Notes: generated by a model from the sequence alone, not told the origin. 64,000 nucleotides of DNA from Enterobacterales bacterium (GCA_015654925.1 JAATFX010000077.1:1-64000), one strand, 5' to 3'. Positions 47,021 to 56,738 are shown, counted from the first letter of the stretch. A program made the numbers and translations.

Positions 47021-48166
47021 ATGATGACCGTTTTTAACGTAAAACACAGCGCGTTATTGCGCCAGCCGGAACATTTCATTTCGCAGGACGATCTTAAGTC
47101 ATTAATTGGTAAAATTACCGATAATTTGGTCAATATTGAAGATACCACCGGTGAATTCTTGCTGCGGCTGGACGATGGCCGGATTATCGATACCAAAGGC
47201 TGGGCCGCGGGTTGGGAATGGACCCACGGCATTGGTCTGTATGGTATTTATCAATACTATCGCCAGACCGGTGATAAGGCGATGCGCGCCATTCTGGAAC
47301 GGTGGTTTGCCAACAGCCTGGCTAAAGGCACCCCGACGAAAAACGTCAACACGGTCTGCCCGTTTTTGACGCTGGCCTATATGTATGAAGAAACCCCTAA
47401 TCCGCAGTGGCGTCCTTATCTGGAGCGCTGGGCCGAATGGGTGATGTATGAAATGCCCCGCACGGAAAAACAGGGACTGCAGCACATTGTTTATAACAAT
47501 GAGAATCACCAGCAAATGTGGGACGACACGTTAATGATGAGCGTGTTGCCGCTGGTGAAAATCGGCAAATTGCTTAACCGGCCGGAGTTTGTCGAAGAGG
47601 CCACCTACCAGTTTTTATTGCACACCCAGTATTTGATGGATCGTGAAACCGGCCTATGGTTCCATGGCTGGAATTTCGAGGGTAAGCATAACTTTGCCCG
47701 TGCTCGCTGGGCGAGGGGCAATAGCTGGTTAACGGTGGCGATCCCGGAATTTATCGAACTGCTGGACCTGCCCGAGCGCAATGCCACCCGCCGCTTTCTG
47801 CTGCAAACATTAGCAAGCCAAATTGACGCATTGGCCGCATGCCAGGATGAAAGCGGATTATGGCATACGTTGTTGGATGACCCGGATTCCTATCTGGAAG
47901 CTTCGGCAACCGCCGGCTTTGCTTATGGCATTCTAAAAGCGGTGCGTAAACGCTATATCGGCGGCGCTTATCTTCCCATGGCGGAAAAAGCGATAGCCGG
48001 CGTCATCGCCAATGTCAATGCGCAAGGAGAACTGACCCGCGTCTCATTCGGTACGGCCATGGGCCGCGAGCTTGACTATTATCGCCAGATCCCGCTGACG
48101 TCCATGCCCTATGGCCAGGCGATGGCGATTTTATGCTTATCTGAATATTTGAATAAATACGTGTAA
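47021..48166 (+). CDS. rhiN: GH105 unsaturated rhamnogalacturonyl hydrolase
   Basis: Cytoplasmic alpha/alpha-barrel hydrolase of 381 residues that removes the unsaturated galacturonyl group from rhamnogalacturonan disaccharides. GH105/GH88 features: GWAAGWEWTHGIGLYG, MWDDTLMMSVLPL (catalytic Asp region), GLWFHGWNFEG and FARARWARGNSWL. The length agrees with RhiN. AAGGA lies before the first of two adjacent Met codons (47021, 47024). It is coupled with rhiT, giving a minimal uptake and processing pair for pectin side-chain fragments. Confidence 0.9.
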   Translation: MMTVFNVKHSALLRQPEHFISQDDLKSLIGKITDNLVNIEDTTGEFLLRLDDGRIIDTKGWAAGWEWTHGIGLYGIYQYYRQTGDKAMRAILERWFANSLAKGTPTKNVNTVCPFLTLAYMYEETPNPQWRPYLERWAEWVMYEMPRTEKQGLQHIVYNNENHQQMWDDTLMMSVLPLVKIGKLLNRPEFVEEATYQFLLHTQYLMDRETGLWFHGWNFEGKHNFARARWARGNSWLTVAIPEFIELLDLPERNATRRFLLQTLASQIDALAACQDESGLWHTLLDDPDSYLEASATAGFAYGILKAVRKRYIGGAYLPMAEKAIAGVIANVNAQGELTRVSFGTAMGRELDYYRQIPLTSMPYGQAMAILCLSEYLNKYV

Positions 48167-48727
48167 CGCTGCCCGAACCTCGCCCCGTGGATGATCGGCC
48201 TCACGTCTCGGCGCGTTGGGTTAATTCGCTGCTGCCTACCGCGTTTATTTTAGCCGGCCAGGCAGGCGCGGATCTTGCCTGCAATTTGCCTCACCGGCAT
48301 CGATAACCCGGCCTGGATTTGGTGTGCCGATTGATTCTGCGGCGGCGATCAAGCCCTGAGCGTCGATGTTCATCGTGGTTTCCGTCGCCGCATGGCGTAT
48401 CGAATAACGACATAAGCCGCCCGTCGGCTTGGCGGTAAAGGCGCGATCGATAGCATGAAAAACATCTTTTTGTTATAACCAAAATCCTCTATCTATGTCT
48501 TGAAATAATAATTATGAAAATCAATTTATTATAAATTTCAGCACCTTCTATGTTACCGGTAACCCCCGGCATTATTTACATAAGTTAACATTTTTATAAC
48601 TTGTGTTGACAAAAATAGCGCTTATTCTATGTGTAAAATTATCATACAAATAATTATTAGCCACTACGTACCGGGCTTGTTGCGGTAGCGCCTGGCGCAT
48701 TGATCAACACCCTTTAATGGAAGATTT
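48167..48727. other. 561-base gap with no recognised gene
   Basis: The first part has coding-like composition; a minus-strand open stretch (about 48470-48255) ends in TAA but I recognise no family. The last 230 bases are A/T-rich and carry a possible sigma-70 promoter: TTGACA at 48606-48611 and TATGTG at 48628-48633, spacing 16, ahead of the gluconate dehydrogenase operon. Confidence 0.45.
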
Positions 48728-49453
48728 ATGAGCAAGCAAAACGACGAGGGTATCCCCTCACGGCGGCGTTTTCTGCAACAAACGCTGTCGCTTATCCCAT
48801 TGGCCGCGGCCGGGAGCAGCGTTGTTTCCCTTGCCGGCCAGGCAGCCGCACCCGCATCCGCAGGCGTTTCCGCCCATTATGTCCCGATTTTTTTCAACAA
48901 CGACGAATGGCGTTTTATCCTGGCCGCCGCCGATCGGCTGATTCCCACGGATGAATACGGGCCGGGCGCGGTGAGCGAAGGAGTGCCGGTCTATATCGAT
49001 AAGCAGATGGAGCTGCCCTACGGCTACGGCCATTTATGGTATATGCAGCCCCCCTTTGCCGAGGCCGCGGCCGAATTGGGCTATCAATCCCCGCTGGCTC
49101 CGCGCGACACCTATCGGCGCGGCATTAAAGCCGTGGACGATTACTGCCGGCAGCAGTTTCAACATGTCTTCGCCGACCTTGGCCCGGAGCAGCAGGACGC
49201 GGTGCTGCACCAGTTGGAAGACGGCAAGCTGACGTTCGATAACGTGCCGGGCACGCTATTTTTTAGCCAACTGCTGGATAATGCCAAAGAGGGTTATCTG
49301 GCCGACCCCATGCATGGCGGTAATCAAACGCTGGCCTCGTGGAAACTGATTGGTTTCCCGGGCGCGCGCGCCGACAACCAGCAAACGATGGACCATCCCA
49401 ATAAGCCCTATCCGCTGGGTCCGGTCAGTATTTCAGGGAAGAGGAGTGTGTGA
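48728..49453 (+). CDS. Gluconate 2-dehydrogenase subunit 3 (gamma)
   Basis: Small subunit (241 residues) of the membrane-bound, FAD/cytochrome gluconate 2-dehydrogenase. A Tat signal (SRRRFLQQTLSLIPLAAAG) lies at the N-terminus, followed by family motifs FFNNDEWRFILAAADRLIP and GGNQTLASWKLIGFPG. It escorts the flavoprotein subunit, which has no signal of its own, to the periplasm. Preceded by a possible promoter; its stop overlaps the GTG start of the next gene. Confidence 0.93.
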   Translation: MSKQNDEGIPSRRRFLQQTLSLIPLAAAGSSVVSLAGQAAAPASAGVSAHYVPIFFNNDEWRFILAAADRLIPTDEYGPGAVSEGVPVYIDKQMELPYGYGHLWYMQPPFAEAAAELGYQSPLAPRDTYRRGIKAVDDYCRQQFQHVFADLGPEQQDAVLHQLEDGKLTFDNVPGTLFFSQLLDNAKEGYLADPMHGGNQTLASWKLIGFPGARADNQQTMDHPNKPYPLGPVSISGKRSV

Positions 49454-51231
49454 ACGTGGCGATTAAACAAGACCCGGTCGATATTGTTATCGTCGGTTTC
49501 GGCTGGACCGGTTCGCTGATGGCGATGGAGCTGGCGGGAACCGGCCTGAAAATTCTGGCGCTGGAGCGCGGCGAGCAGCGCGACACGTATCCCGATTTCG
49601 CCTACCCGCGCATCATGGATGAACTGACCTACGGTATCCGGTTAAAGCTGTTCCAGAATGCCTCGAAAGAGACGGTGACCGTACGGCATACCTCCGGCGA
49701 AACCGCGCTGCCGTACCGGCGCTTCGGCTCTTTCCTGCCGGGCGACGGCGTGGGCGGCGCCGGGGTGCACTGGAACGGCATGCTGTGGCGTCCACTGGAG
49801 GCCGATCTCAGGATGCGCAGCACCGTCATCGAGCGCTACGGCGCGGATTTTATTCCCCAGGATATGACGGTGCAGGACTATCCGTTTACGTATGCGGAGA
49901 TGGAACCGTTTTTCGATAAGTTCGAGAAGATCTGCGGGACCGCCGGGCACGCCGGCAACCTAAAGGGTGAAAAAATCGCCGGCGGCAATCCTTTTGAAGC
50001 ACCGCGCCAGAACCCTTACCCGACCAGGCCGCTTAAGCAGCAGTATTCCGGTATGCTGTTCAGCAAAGCGACAACCGGGCTGGGCTATCATCCGTTCCCG
50101 CTCCCGGCGGCGCTGTGCAGCGAACCTTATACCAATCCGTATGGCGTCCAGCTGGGCGTGTGCAACTACTGCGGTTTTTGCGAGCGCTTCGGCTGCTTCA
50201 ACTACTCCAAGGCGTCGCCGCAGAGCTGCGTGCTGCCGGCCCTCTATCAGTATAAAAACTTCGAGCTGCGCACCCAGTCCCACGTGCTGCGCGTCAATAC
50301 CGATTCCACCGGCGCCAGGGCCACCGGCGTCACCTATATCGACGCCAACGGCCAGGAAGTGGAACAGCCCGCCAACCTGGTGGTGCTGAGCGCGTTCCAA
50401 TTGCACAACGTGCGTCTGCTTCTGTTGTCCAAAATCGGCAAACCCTACGATCCCGCCACCGGCGACGGCGTGGTCGGGCGCAACTATGCCTACCAGATGA
50501 ACGGCGGCGTCTCGCTGTTCTTCGATCCCGACACCAATTTCAACCCCTTTGCCGCCACCGGCGCCACCGGGACCTTTATCGATGATTTCAACGCGGAAAA
50601 CTTTGACCACGGCGGTTTAGGGTTTGTCGGCGGCGCCACTATTTCCGCCACCATCACCGGCGGCCGTCCCATCCAGCAGATGAGTATTTCCAACCATGCG
50701 CCTAAATGGGGAACCGGCTGGAAAAAGGCGATCAAGGAAAGTTACCTGCACACCATGAGCGTCGGCTCTTCCGGATCGGTGATGCCGTATAAACAGTGCT
50801 ATCTCGATCTCGATCCCACTTATAAAGATCATCACGGGCAGCCGCTGCTGCGCATGACGTTCGACTGGCAGCAAAACGAGCTCAAGATGACCCACTTCAT
50901 CGGCGGCAAGGCGGAGGAAATCGCCAAGGCCATCGGGCCGAAGCATTACGAAATGGGCTTTAAAGGCATGAACGCCCACTACGATGTGCGTCCCTACCAG
51001 TCCACCCATACCACCGGCGGCGCGGTGATGGGCGATAATCCCGCCACCAGCGTGGTGAATAAGTACCTGCAAAGCTGGGATGTGCCCAATTTGTTTGTGC
51101 TGGGCGCCTGCTGTTTCCCGCAAAACCTGTCGTACAACCCGACCGGTATTGTCGGCGCCACCGCGCTATTTGCCGCCAATGCGATTCGTACGCAGTATTT
51201 GGCCAACCCCGGACCGCTGGTCCAGGCTTAA
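49450..51231 (+). CDS. Gluconate 2-dehydrogenase flavoprotein subunit
   Basis: GMC-family FAD subunit (593 residues) that oxidises gluconate to 2-ketogluconate in the periplasm and passes electrons to the cytochrome c subunit. The dinucleotide-binding motif VGFGWTGSLMAMELA is at about residues 15-29, GVGGAGVHWNGMLWRP follows, and the C-terminal catalytic segment is STHTTGGAVMG plus NPTGIVGATALFA. Start is GTG at 49450, overlapping the previous stop and preceded by GAGGAG. A cysteine-rich segment (CNYCGFCERFGC) at about residues 238-249 may bind an iron-sulfur cluster, as reported for related dehydrogenases. Confidence 0.95.
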   Translation: MNVAIKQDPVDIVIVGFGWTGSLMAMELAGTGLKILALERGEQRDTYPDFAYPRIMDELTYGIRLKLFQNASKETVTVRHTSGETALPYRRFGSFLPGDGVGGAGVHWNGMLWRPLEADLRMRSTVIERYGADFIPQDMTVQDYPFTYAEMEPFFDKFEKICGTAGHAGNLKGEKIAGGNPFEAPRQNPYPTRPLKQQYSGMLFSKATTGLGYHPFPLPAALCSEPYTNPYGVQLGVCNYCGFCERFGCFNYSKASPQSCVLPALYQYKNFELRTQSHVLRVNTDSTGARATGVTYIDANGQEVEQPANLVVLSAFQLHNVRLLLLSKIGKPYDPATGDGVVGRNYAYQMNGGVSLFFDPDTNFNPFAATGATGTFIDDFNAENFDHGGLGFVGGATISATITGGRPIQQMSISNHAPKWGTGWKKAIKESYLHTMSVGSSGSVMPYKQCYLDLDPTYKDHHGQPLLRMTFDWQQNELKMTHFIGGKAEEIAKAIGPKHYEMGFKGMNAHYDVRPYQSTHTTGGAVMGDNPATSVVNKYLQSWDVPNLFVLGACCFPQNLSYNPTGIVGATALFAANAIRTQYLANPGPLVQA

Positions 51232-51247
51232 CAGGGAAGGAACCGAG

Positions 51248-52567
51248 ATGAACGTTCTATGGAATGCAGCGCTTCCCTTGATGGCGCTGGCGCTGTTGCC
51301 CGGCGCGGCTAAAGCGGCGACCGATGGCCAGCCGGTAAGCAAAGGACAATATTTGGCCACCGCCGGCGACTGCGTGGCCTGCCACACCGCGGCCGGCGGC
51401 AAACCGTTTACCGGCGGACTGAAGATGTCCACGCCGTTGGGGGCCATTTACTCCACCAATATCACCCCGGATAAAGCCACCGGGATTGGCGGATACAGCT
51501 ATGAGGATTTTACCAAAGCCGTGCGCGAAGGGGTGGCGAAAGACGGCCATCATCTCTATCCGGCCATGCCTTATACCTCGTTTGCCAGGATTAATGATGA
51601 AGATATGCACGCGCTGTATGACTTCTTTATGCATCAGGTGCCGGCGGTCAAGCAGGCCAACCGCGACAGCGATATTCCCTGGCCGCTGAATATGCGCTGG
51701 CCGCTGGCGGCCTGGAACTGGGTATTCCATGACGATGACGCGTTCCGGCCGGACCAGGGACAAAGCGCCGAGTGGAACCGGGGAGCCTATCTGGTGCAGG
51801 GGCTGGAGCATTGCGGCACCTGCCATACGCCGCGCGGCATCGCGTTCCAGGAGAAGGCGCTGGATCAATCCGACGCGGCCTACCTGACCGGCGGCACGCT
51901 GGAAGGCTGGCATGCGCCCAATCTTACCGGCGACGGCAAGGACGGACTGGGACGCTGGTCGGCGGATGAATTGGTGATGTTCCTGAAAACCGGCCGCACC
52001 GATAGCAGCGCGGCGTTTGGGTCCATGACGGATGTGGTTGAGCACAGTACGCAATACCTGAACGATGCGGATTTACGGGCGATGGCGGTGTATCTCAAAT
52101 CGCTGAAACCCGCCGCCGGGGCGCCGGCGCCGAAAACGGATGACGCCACCTCCGCGGCGCTAATCCGGGGCGATATGAGCAAGCCGGGGGCGCAGGAATA
52201 TATGGACAACTGCGCCGCTTGCCATCGTATCGACGGCAGGGGATATGCCAAAACCTTCCCGGCGCTGGCGCATAACCCGGTGGTGTTGAGCGACGACCCT
52301 TCTTCGCTCATCAGCATCGTCTTGCATGGCGGCAAGATGGCGGTCACCAAAGACGCCGTGACGGGATTGACCATGCCGGACTTCGGCTGGCGGCTTGACG
52401 ATCGACAGGTGGCGGATTTACTCAGTTTTATCCGCAGCGCCTGGGGCAATGACGCGCCGGCGGTCGGTGCCGGCCAGGTGAAAAAACTGCGCAATGCGTC
52501 GTCGACGGTGGAACGCAAGGACCCCGATAAGACCAATGAACCGAATACCGGGCAGGCGCAGCGGTAA
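51248..52567 (+). CDS. Gluconate 2-dehydrogenase cytochrome c subunit
   Basis: Triheme cytochrome c (439 residues) anchoring the dehydrogenase and delivering electrons to ubiquinone. A signal peptide (to about residue 26) precedes three heme sites: CVACH, CGTCH and CAACH. Axial Met ligands appear in motifs such as MPYTSF and MPDFGW. Start 51248 is supported by GGAAGGAACC upstream and the signal peptide; the open frame upstream overlaps the flavoprotein gene. It is the last gene of the operon before a strong terminator. Confidence 0.95.
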   Translation: MNVLWNAALPLMALALLPGAAKAATDGQPVSKGQYLATAGDCVACHTAAGGKPFTGGLKMSTPLGAIYSTNITPDKATGIGGYSYEDFTKAVREGVAKDGHHLYPAMPYTSFARINDEDMHALYDFFMHQVPAVKQANRDSDIPWPLNMRWPLAAWNWVFHDDDAFRPDQGQSAEWNRGAYLVQGLEHCGTCHTPRGIAFQEKALDQSDAAYLTGGTLEGWHAPNLTGDGKDGLGRWSADELVMFLKTGRTDSSAAFGSMTDVVEHSTQYLNDADLRAMAVYLKSLKPAAGAPAPKTDDATSAALIRGDMSKPGAQEYMDNCAACHRIDGRGYAKTFPALAHNPVVLSDDPSSLISIVLHGGKMAVTKDAVTGLTMPDFGWRLDDRQVADLLSFIRSAWGNDAPAVGAGQVKKLRNASSTVERKDPDKTNEPNTGQAQR

Positions 52568-52605
52568 CGGCGTAATAGCAAAAGGTTATTACTGCATCGG
52601 CAGGC

Positions 52606-52650
52606 AAGACCTGACCCCTGGCATCTACCGGGGCTCAGGTCTTTTTTTTT
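52606..52650 (+). terminator. Strong Rho-independent terminator
   Basis: AAGACCTGA and CCCC pair with GGGG and TCAGGTCTT around an 11-base loop, followed by a run of nine T residues. It ends the gluconate dehydrogenase operon, 39 bases after the cytochrome gene. Confidence 0.95.
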
Positions 52651-52771
52651 GGCCACGGCCGACCTTAGCCGGTTTCCAGTTAACCTTTACCGGATTTGTA
52701 CTTTGGCATCCGACCAAGCCTTGGGTAGAGTTATACCTCGGTTTAGTTATTGGATAGTCAGGTAAAAGTTA

Positions 52772-53620
52772 ATGGGTGCCTTAATTCCGGTAGTGGATCA
52801 CGCGGTAATTAATGTCGCGGGCAAGCTTGATGAAATGCAGCAATTATTTACGCTTTTAGGATTCCAGTTGACGCCGCGGGGCCACCATTCACTGGGCTCC
52901 AGCAACCATTTAGCCATTTTTGGCGAAAACTATTTCGAGCTGCTGGGGTTTGAGGCGGGTAACGCCGATAAACGCCAGGATCTCTGGAACGCGCCCCTCG
53001 GGCTCACCGGCCTGGTGTGGAAAACCACCGACGCCGATGGGGTCTACCGCCATCTGCAATCCGTCGGCCTGGCCGGCGATCCCCCCGGTTCATTTTCCCG
53101 TCCGGTGGAACTGCCCGACGGCAGCCGGCCTGACGCTCGCTTTCGTACCGTCAGGCTGGCCGCCGAGCGGGTAAAAAACGGCCGCAGTTTTTTTTGCCAG
53201 CATGACACGCCGGAACTGGTCTGGCGTTCCCCCTGGCGCCAGCACCCGAACGGCGCCGTCGATATCAGCGCTTTGGTGATTGCCGCGGCCGATCCCGCGG
53301 CGGCGGCCGGCCTTTACGGCACGCTGTTTGGCCGGGAGGTTATTGATGCCGACGGCCAGGGCGGCTATCGGCTGCAGGCGGGCAAAACCCAGGTGCGATT
53401 TATCACTCCCCAGCGGGCCGCCGGACTTTATGGCCCGGTCCCTGCCGGCGAAAACGGCACCGAACGCATGGTGGCGCTTGAGTTTACGGTCTCGTCGCTG
53501 AGCGCTAGCGCCGACTATTTTCAGCGCAGCGGCATCCAGACGTCATCCCCGGTGCCGGATACCTTGCTGATTAGCGCGGACCGCGCCTTCAATGTCGCTC
53601 TGCTGTTCGCAGCCTCTTGA
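52772..53620 (+). CDS. VOC/glyoxalase-like domain protein
   Basis: A 282-residue protein of the Glyoxalase_3-type vicinal oxygen chelate group. The N-terminal module begins VVDHAVINVAGKLDEMQQLFTLLGF and contains HSLGSSNHLAIF and FELLGF; a second module begins at about residue 165 and contains ISALVIAAADPAAAAGLY. Metal ligands typical of VOC enzymes (His9 and Glu in YFELLG) are present in the first half. Reaction unknown. It leads the ten-gene operon and is 26 bases from the oxidoreductase gene. Start: MGALIPVVDH, with AGTTA but no strong SD. Confidence 0.8.
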   Translation: MGALIPVVDHAVINVAGKLDEMQQLFTLLGFQLTPRGHHSLGSSNHLAIFGENYFELLGFEAGNADKRQDLWNAPLGLTGLVWKTTDADGVYRHLQSVGLAGDPPGSFSRPVELPDGSRPDARFRTVRLAAERVKNGRSFFCQHDTPELVWRSPWRQHPNGAVDISALVIAAADPAAAAGLYGTLFGREVIDADGQGGYRLQAGKTQVRFITPQRAAGLYGPVPAGENGTERMVALEFTVSSLSASADYFQRSGIQTSSPVPDTLLISADRAFNVALLFAAS

Positions 53621-53646
53621 TGTTCATATTTTAAGGTCCGGTAAGC

Positions 53647-54660
53647 ATGAAAGCCATCGTATTACGTGAACATGGCGGTAATGAAAAGTTGCGGCTGGAA
53701 AACGGCTTTCCCGATCCCGTCGCCGGCAGGGGGGATGTGGTGCTGCGCGTGCGCGCCTCCTCGCTTAATTACCACGATGTGTTTACCCGGCGCGGCATGC
53801 CGGGCATTACGTTGCCCCTGCCGATTATTATCGGCCTGGACGTGGCCGGCGAGATCGCCGCTTTAGGCGAAGGCGTGACCGGGTGGCGCATCGGCGACCG
53901 CGTGGTGGTGGACCCGATAAACCGGGTGGAAGGCGGATTGGTGGGCGAAACCACCCACGGCGGCCTAGCCGAACTATGCCGGGTGCCGTCCCACCAGCTG
54001 ATCGCCTTGCCGGATGAAATCGGCTTCGCCGAAGCGGCGGCGCTGCCGGTGGCCTATGGCACCGCCCGGCGCATGATGGTGGCTATCGGTCAGATACAGG
54101 CCGGGGAAAAGGTATTGATCCTCGGCGCCAGCGGCGGCGTCGGGGTCTGCTGCGTGCAATTGGCCAAGCTGGCCGGCGCGCAGGTAATTGCCTGCGCCGG
54201 CACCGAGGAGAAAGCCGAACGCCTGCGCGCCATCGGCGCCGACCATATCATCCGCTACACCGAACAGGACTTCGCCAAAGAGGTATTCCAGCGTTTCGGC
54301 AAACCCGCCCGGTCGCGCCACGCCGCCGTGCCGGGCGGCGTGGACGTGGTGGTCAATTTTACCGGCGGCGATACCTGGGTCAAATCCCTGCGCTGCCTGC
54401 GGGTTGGGGGACGGCTGCTGACCTGCGGCGCGACCGCCGGTTTTAATCCCGCCGAGGATCTGCGTTATATCTGGACCTATGAATTGCAGATCCGCGGCTC
54501 CAATGGGTGGGAGCGCGAGGACCTGCATCAACTGCTGGCGCTGGTGCGCGACAAACGGCTCGACGTCCTGATCGATCGCCAGTGGCCGCTGGAGCAGGGC
54601 GCGCAGGCGCTGGCCGCGCTGGAACAACGCCAGGTGATCGGCAAAGTGGTGGTGGTATGA
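53647..54660 (+). CDS. Quinone oxidoreductase-like medium-chain dehydrogenase
   Basis: MDR-superfamily NAD(P)H-dependent enzyme (337 residues). The groES-like domain has SSLNYHDVFTRRGMPG and PLPIIIGLDVAGE, and the cofactor motif GASGGVGVCCVQLAKL is at about residues 158-173. The usual four structural-zinc cysteines are absent. Members reduce enones or act as enoyl-thioester reductases, which would suit the CoA ligase and thioesterase in the same operon. Its stop overlaps the thioesterase start by ATGA. Substrate inferred only. Confidence 0.87.
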   Translation: MKAIVLREHGGNEKLRLENGFPDPVAGRGDVVLRVRASSLNYHDVFTRRGMPGITLPLPIIIGLDVAGEIAALGEGVTGWRIGDRVVVDPINRVEGGLVGETTHGGLAELCRVPSHQLIALPDEIGFAEAAALPVAYGTARRMMVAIGQIQAGEKVLILGASGGVGVCCVQLAKLAGAQVIACAGTEEKAERLRAIGADHIIRYTEQDFAKEVFQRFGKPARSRHAAVPGGVDVVVNFTGGDTWVKSLRCLRVGGRLLTCGATAGFNPAEDLRYIWTYELQIRGSNGWEREDLHQLLALVRDKRLDVLIDRQWPLEQGAQALAALEQRQVIGKVVVV

Positions 54661-55094
54661 GCACGCGGCTGAGCAAAACGCAAATCGAGGAAAAATTCCG
54701 TTCATCGCCCTTTATCGCCTGGCTGCAATTGCGCGTCGAGTCGGTGGATTACGATCAACAGACTCTGACGGTCACGGTGCCGATGCGGGCGGAGTTCGAG
54801 CGCAGCGCCGGCGGCGGCCAATGGCATGGCGGACCGCTGGCTTCGATTATCGATACCGTCGGGGATTTCGCGCTGGCGATGATGGTCGGCGCAGGTTTGC
54901 CCACGGTCAACTTTCGCGTCGACTACCTGCGCCCGGCGGTGAATACGTCCCTGCGGGTCGTGGCGCGCAGCCGGCGCATCGGCCGCACCATCGGCGTGGC
55001 CGATGTCGACGTGTTTAATGAACAACAACAATTGCTGGCCATCGGCCGCGCAAGTTACGCCACCGGCGTCGCACAACCAGGAGTTTCATCATGA
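54657..55094 (+). CDS. PaaI-like hot-dog thioesterase
   Basis: A 145-residue hot-dog thioesterase predicted to hydrolyse an acyl-CoA. The family core GGQWHGGPLASIIDTVGDFAL lies mid-protein and VNFRVDYLRPA follows. Its start overlaps the oxidoreductase stop and its stop overlaps the next gene start (both ATGA), so it is translated as part of the chain. In PaaI the Asp of the IIDT helix is catalytic. Substrate unknown; with the acyl-CoA ligase it would form a synthesis/hydrolysis pair for one acyl group. Confidence 0.87.
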   Translation: MSTRLSKTQIEEKFRSSPFIAWLQLRVESVDYDQQTLTVTVPMRAEFERSAGGGQWHGGPLASIIDTVGDFALAMMVGAGLPTVNFRVDYLRPAVNTSLRVVARSRRIGRTIGVADVDVFNEQQQLLAIGRASYATGVAQPGVSS

Positions 55095-56734
55095 ACGGAC
55101 AATTTTCACGGCGCAAGTTTCTGGGTATCCTGGGCGTGGGCGGATCGCTGGCGGCGCTGTCCAGCGGCATCCCGGGCGTAAGGCTGGTGGCCAACGCCTC
55201 CGCCGCCGAGGTGGCGGGCGCCGCGCCGCGCCGGGGCGGTACCCTGGTCATCTCCTGGGGCGGACTTGAGCCGCAGGCGCTGTTTGTGCCGGGCGGCGGC
55301 GGTTCGTCGCCGTTCCAGACCTCGACCAAAATCCTGGAGCGCCTGCTGAAGCTCGACAACCAGCTGCATTTCCAGCCGGCGCTGGCCGAAGCGGTGGTGG
55401 CCGCTCCCGACTATAAAAGTTATGACATTACCCTGCGCCAGGGTGTGAAGTGGCATGACGGCGCCGATTTTACCGCGGACGACGTCGTGTACAACGTCAT
55501 CGAGCATTGGAAGGCCATTTCGGCCGGCATCGCCCTGAAAGCCCTGAACGCCGCCACCGCGCTGGATACCCATCGCGTGCGGCTGAGCTTTGATCGCCCG
55601 GTGCCGGAATTCTTCCTCAAATCCATACTGGCGGGCCAGTACCAACTGCTGCTGCCGAAACATTTATATGCGGGCAAGGATATTCTTACCAATCCGCTGA
55701 ATAACCAGCCGGTGGGCACCGGCCCATGGATTTACGATAAATGGACGCGCGGCAGCTATGTGCAATACCGCCGCAATGACCAGTACTGGTCGCCCAACCA
55801 ACCCTATCTCGACAAACTGCTGGTCAGGTGGTGGAGCGACGCGGCGTCGCGTACCGCCGCCCTGGAAACCGGGGAACTGGGACTCGGCTATTCGAATCCC
55901 GTGCCCGCCAGGGAAGTTGACCGGTTGCTGAAAACCGGCCAGGTGGTGCTCGATACCAGCGGTTATGAAAACAGCGCCTGGACGGTGACGGTGGAATTTA
56001 ACCAGCGGCGCGAGGTGGTTAAACGCCGCGAAGTGCGCCAGGCGATCCTGCATGGCATCGATCGTGATTTTATCGTCGACACTATCTATTTCGGCCGGGG
56101 AAAACCGGCGGTGGCGCCGATTTTCAGCAGCAACCGCCTATTTTTCACCGATGAGGTGCCCAAGTATGAGTTTGACGTAAAAAAAGCGGCCGCCCTGCTG
56201 GATGCCGCCGGCCTGCCGGTGAAAAACGGCAGCCGGTTCACCGTCAACCTGCTGGCGGCGGCCTGGTTCGAGGAAAACGCCAAGCTGGGCCAATACCTGA
56301 AACAGGCACTGGAGGATCTTAATATCACCGTACGGCTCGATTCGGTGGATCGCGCCACGGCGCTGAAACGGATTTACAGCGATTACGATTATGATATCGC
56401 CATCTCCAACTTTACCGCCCCGCTGGAGCCGGTGCCGACGGTAACCCAGTTTTTTACCAGCGACGGCATCGTAAAAGGCGGCGCTTTTCGCAACGCCACC
56501 GGCTATAGCAATCCGGCGATGGACGAATTGGTGGGCAATATCACGGTGGAGGTGGACGAAGCCAAACGCCGCGACCTGGTCCACCAATTTTCCCGGCTGG
56601 CCAGCACCGACGTGCCCATCGTGCCCCTGGTGGAAATGCAGTCATATACCCTGGCGCGCGCCAATGTCCGCAACTTTACCACCGATGCCAATGTCCAGGG
56701 CACGTCCCTGAACGATGTCTGGCTGGCGGGGTAG
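55091..56734 (+). CDS. ABC transporter substrate-binding protein, family 5, Tat-exported
   Basis: Periplasmic binding protein of the dipeptide/oligopeptide/nickel family (547 residues). A twin-arginine signal (SRRKFLGILG) is unusual for this family, most of which are Sec-exported. Family marks include LTLRQGVKWHDGADFTADDVVYN-like text at about residues 117-136 (DITLRQGVKWHDG, FTADDVVYN) and VDEAKRRDLVHQFSRLAS at the C-terminus. It begins a five-gene importer and is coupled to the upstream thioesterase by ATGA. Ligand unknown. Confidence 0.92.
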   Translation: MNGQFSRRKFLGILGVGGSLAALSSGIPGVRLVANASAAEVAGAAPRRGGTLVISWGGLEPQALFVPGGGGSSPFQTSTKILERLLKLDNQLHFQPALAEAVVAAPDYKSYDITLRQGVKWHDGADFTADDVVYNVIEHWKAISAGIALKALNAATALDTHRVRLSFDRPVPEFFLKSILAGQYQLLLPKHLYAGKDILTNPLNNQPVGTGPWIYDKWTRGSYVQYRRNDQYWSPNQPYLDKLLVRWWSDAASRTAALETGELGLGYSNPVPAREVDRLLKTGQVVLDTSGYENSAWTVTVEFNQRREVVKRREVRQAILHGIDRDFIVDTIYFGRGKPAVAPIFSSNRLFFTDEVPKYEFDVKKAAALLDAAGLPVKNGSRFTVNLLAAAWFEENAKLGQYLKQALEDLNITVRLDSVDRATALKRIYSDYDYDIAISNFTAPLEPVPTVTQFFTSDGIVKGGAFRNATGYSNPAMDELVGNITVEVDEAKRRDLVHQFSRLASTDVPIVPLVEMQSYTLARANVRNFTTDANVQGTSLNDVWLAG

Positions 56735-56738
56735 CGGC

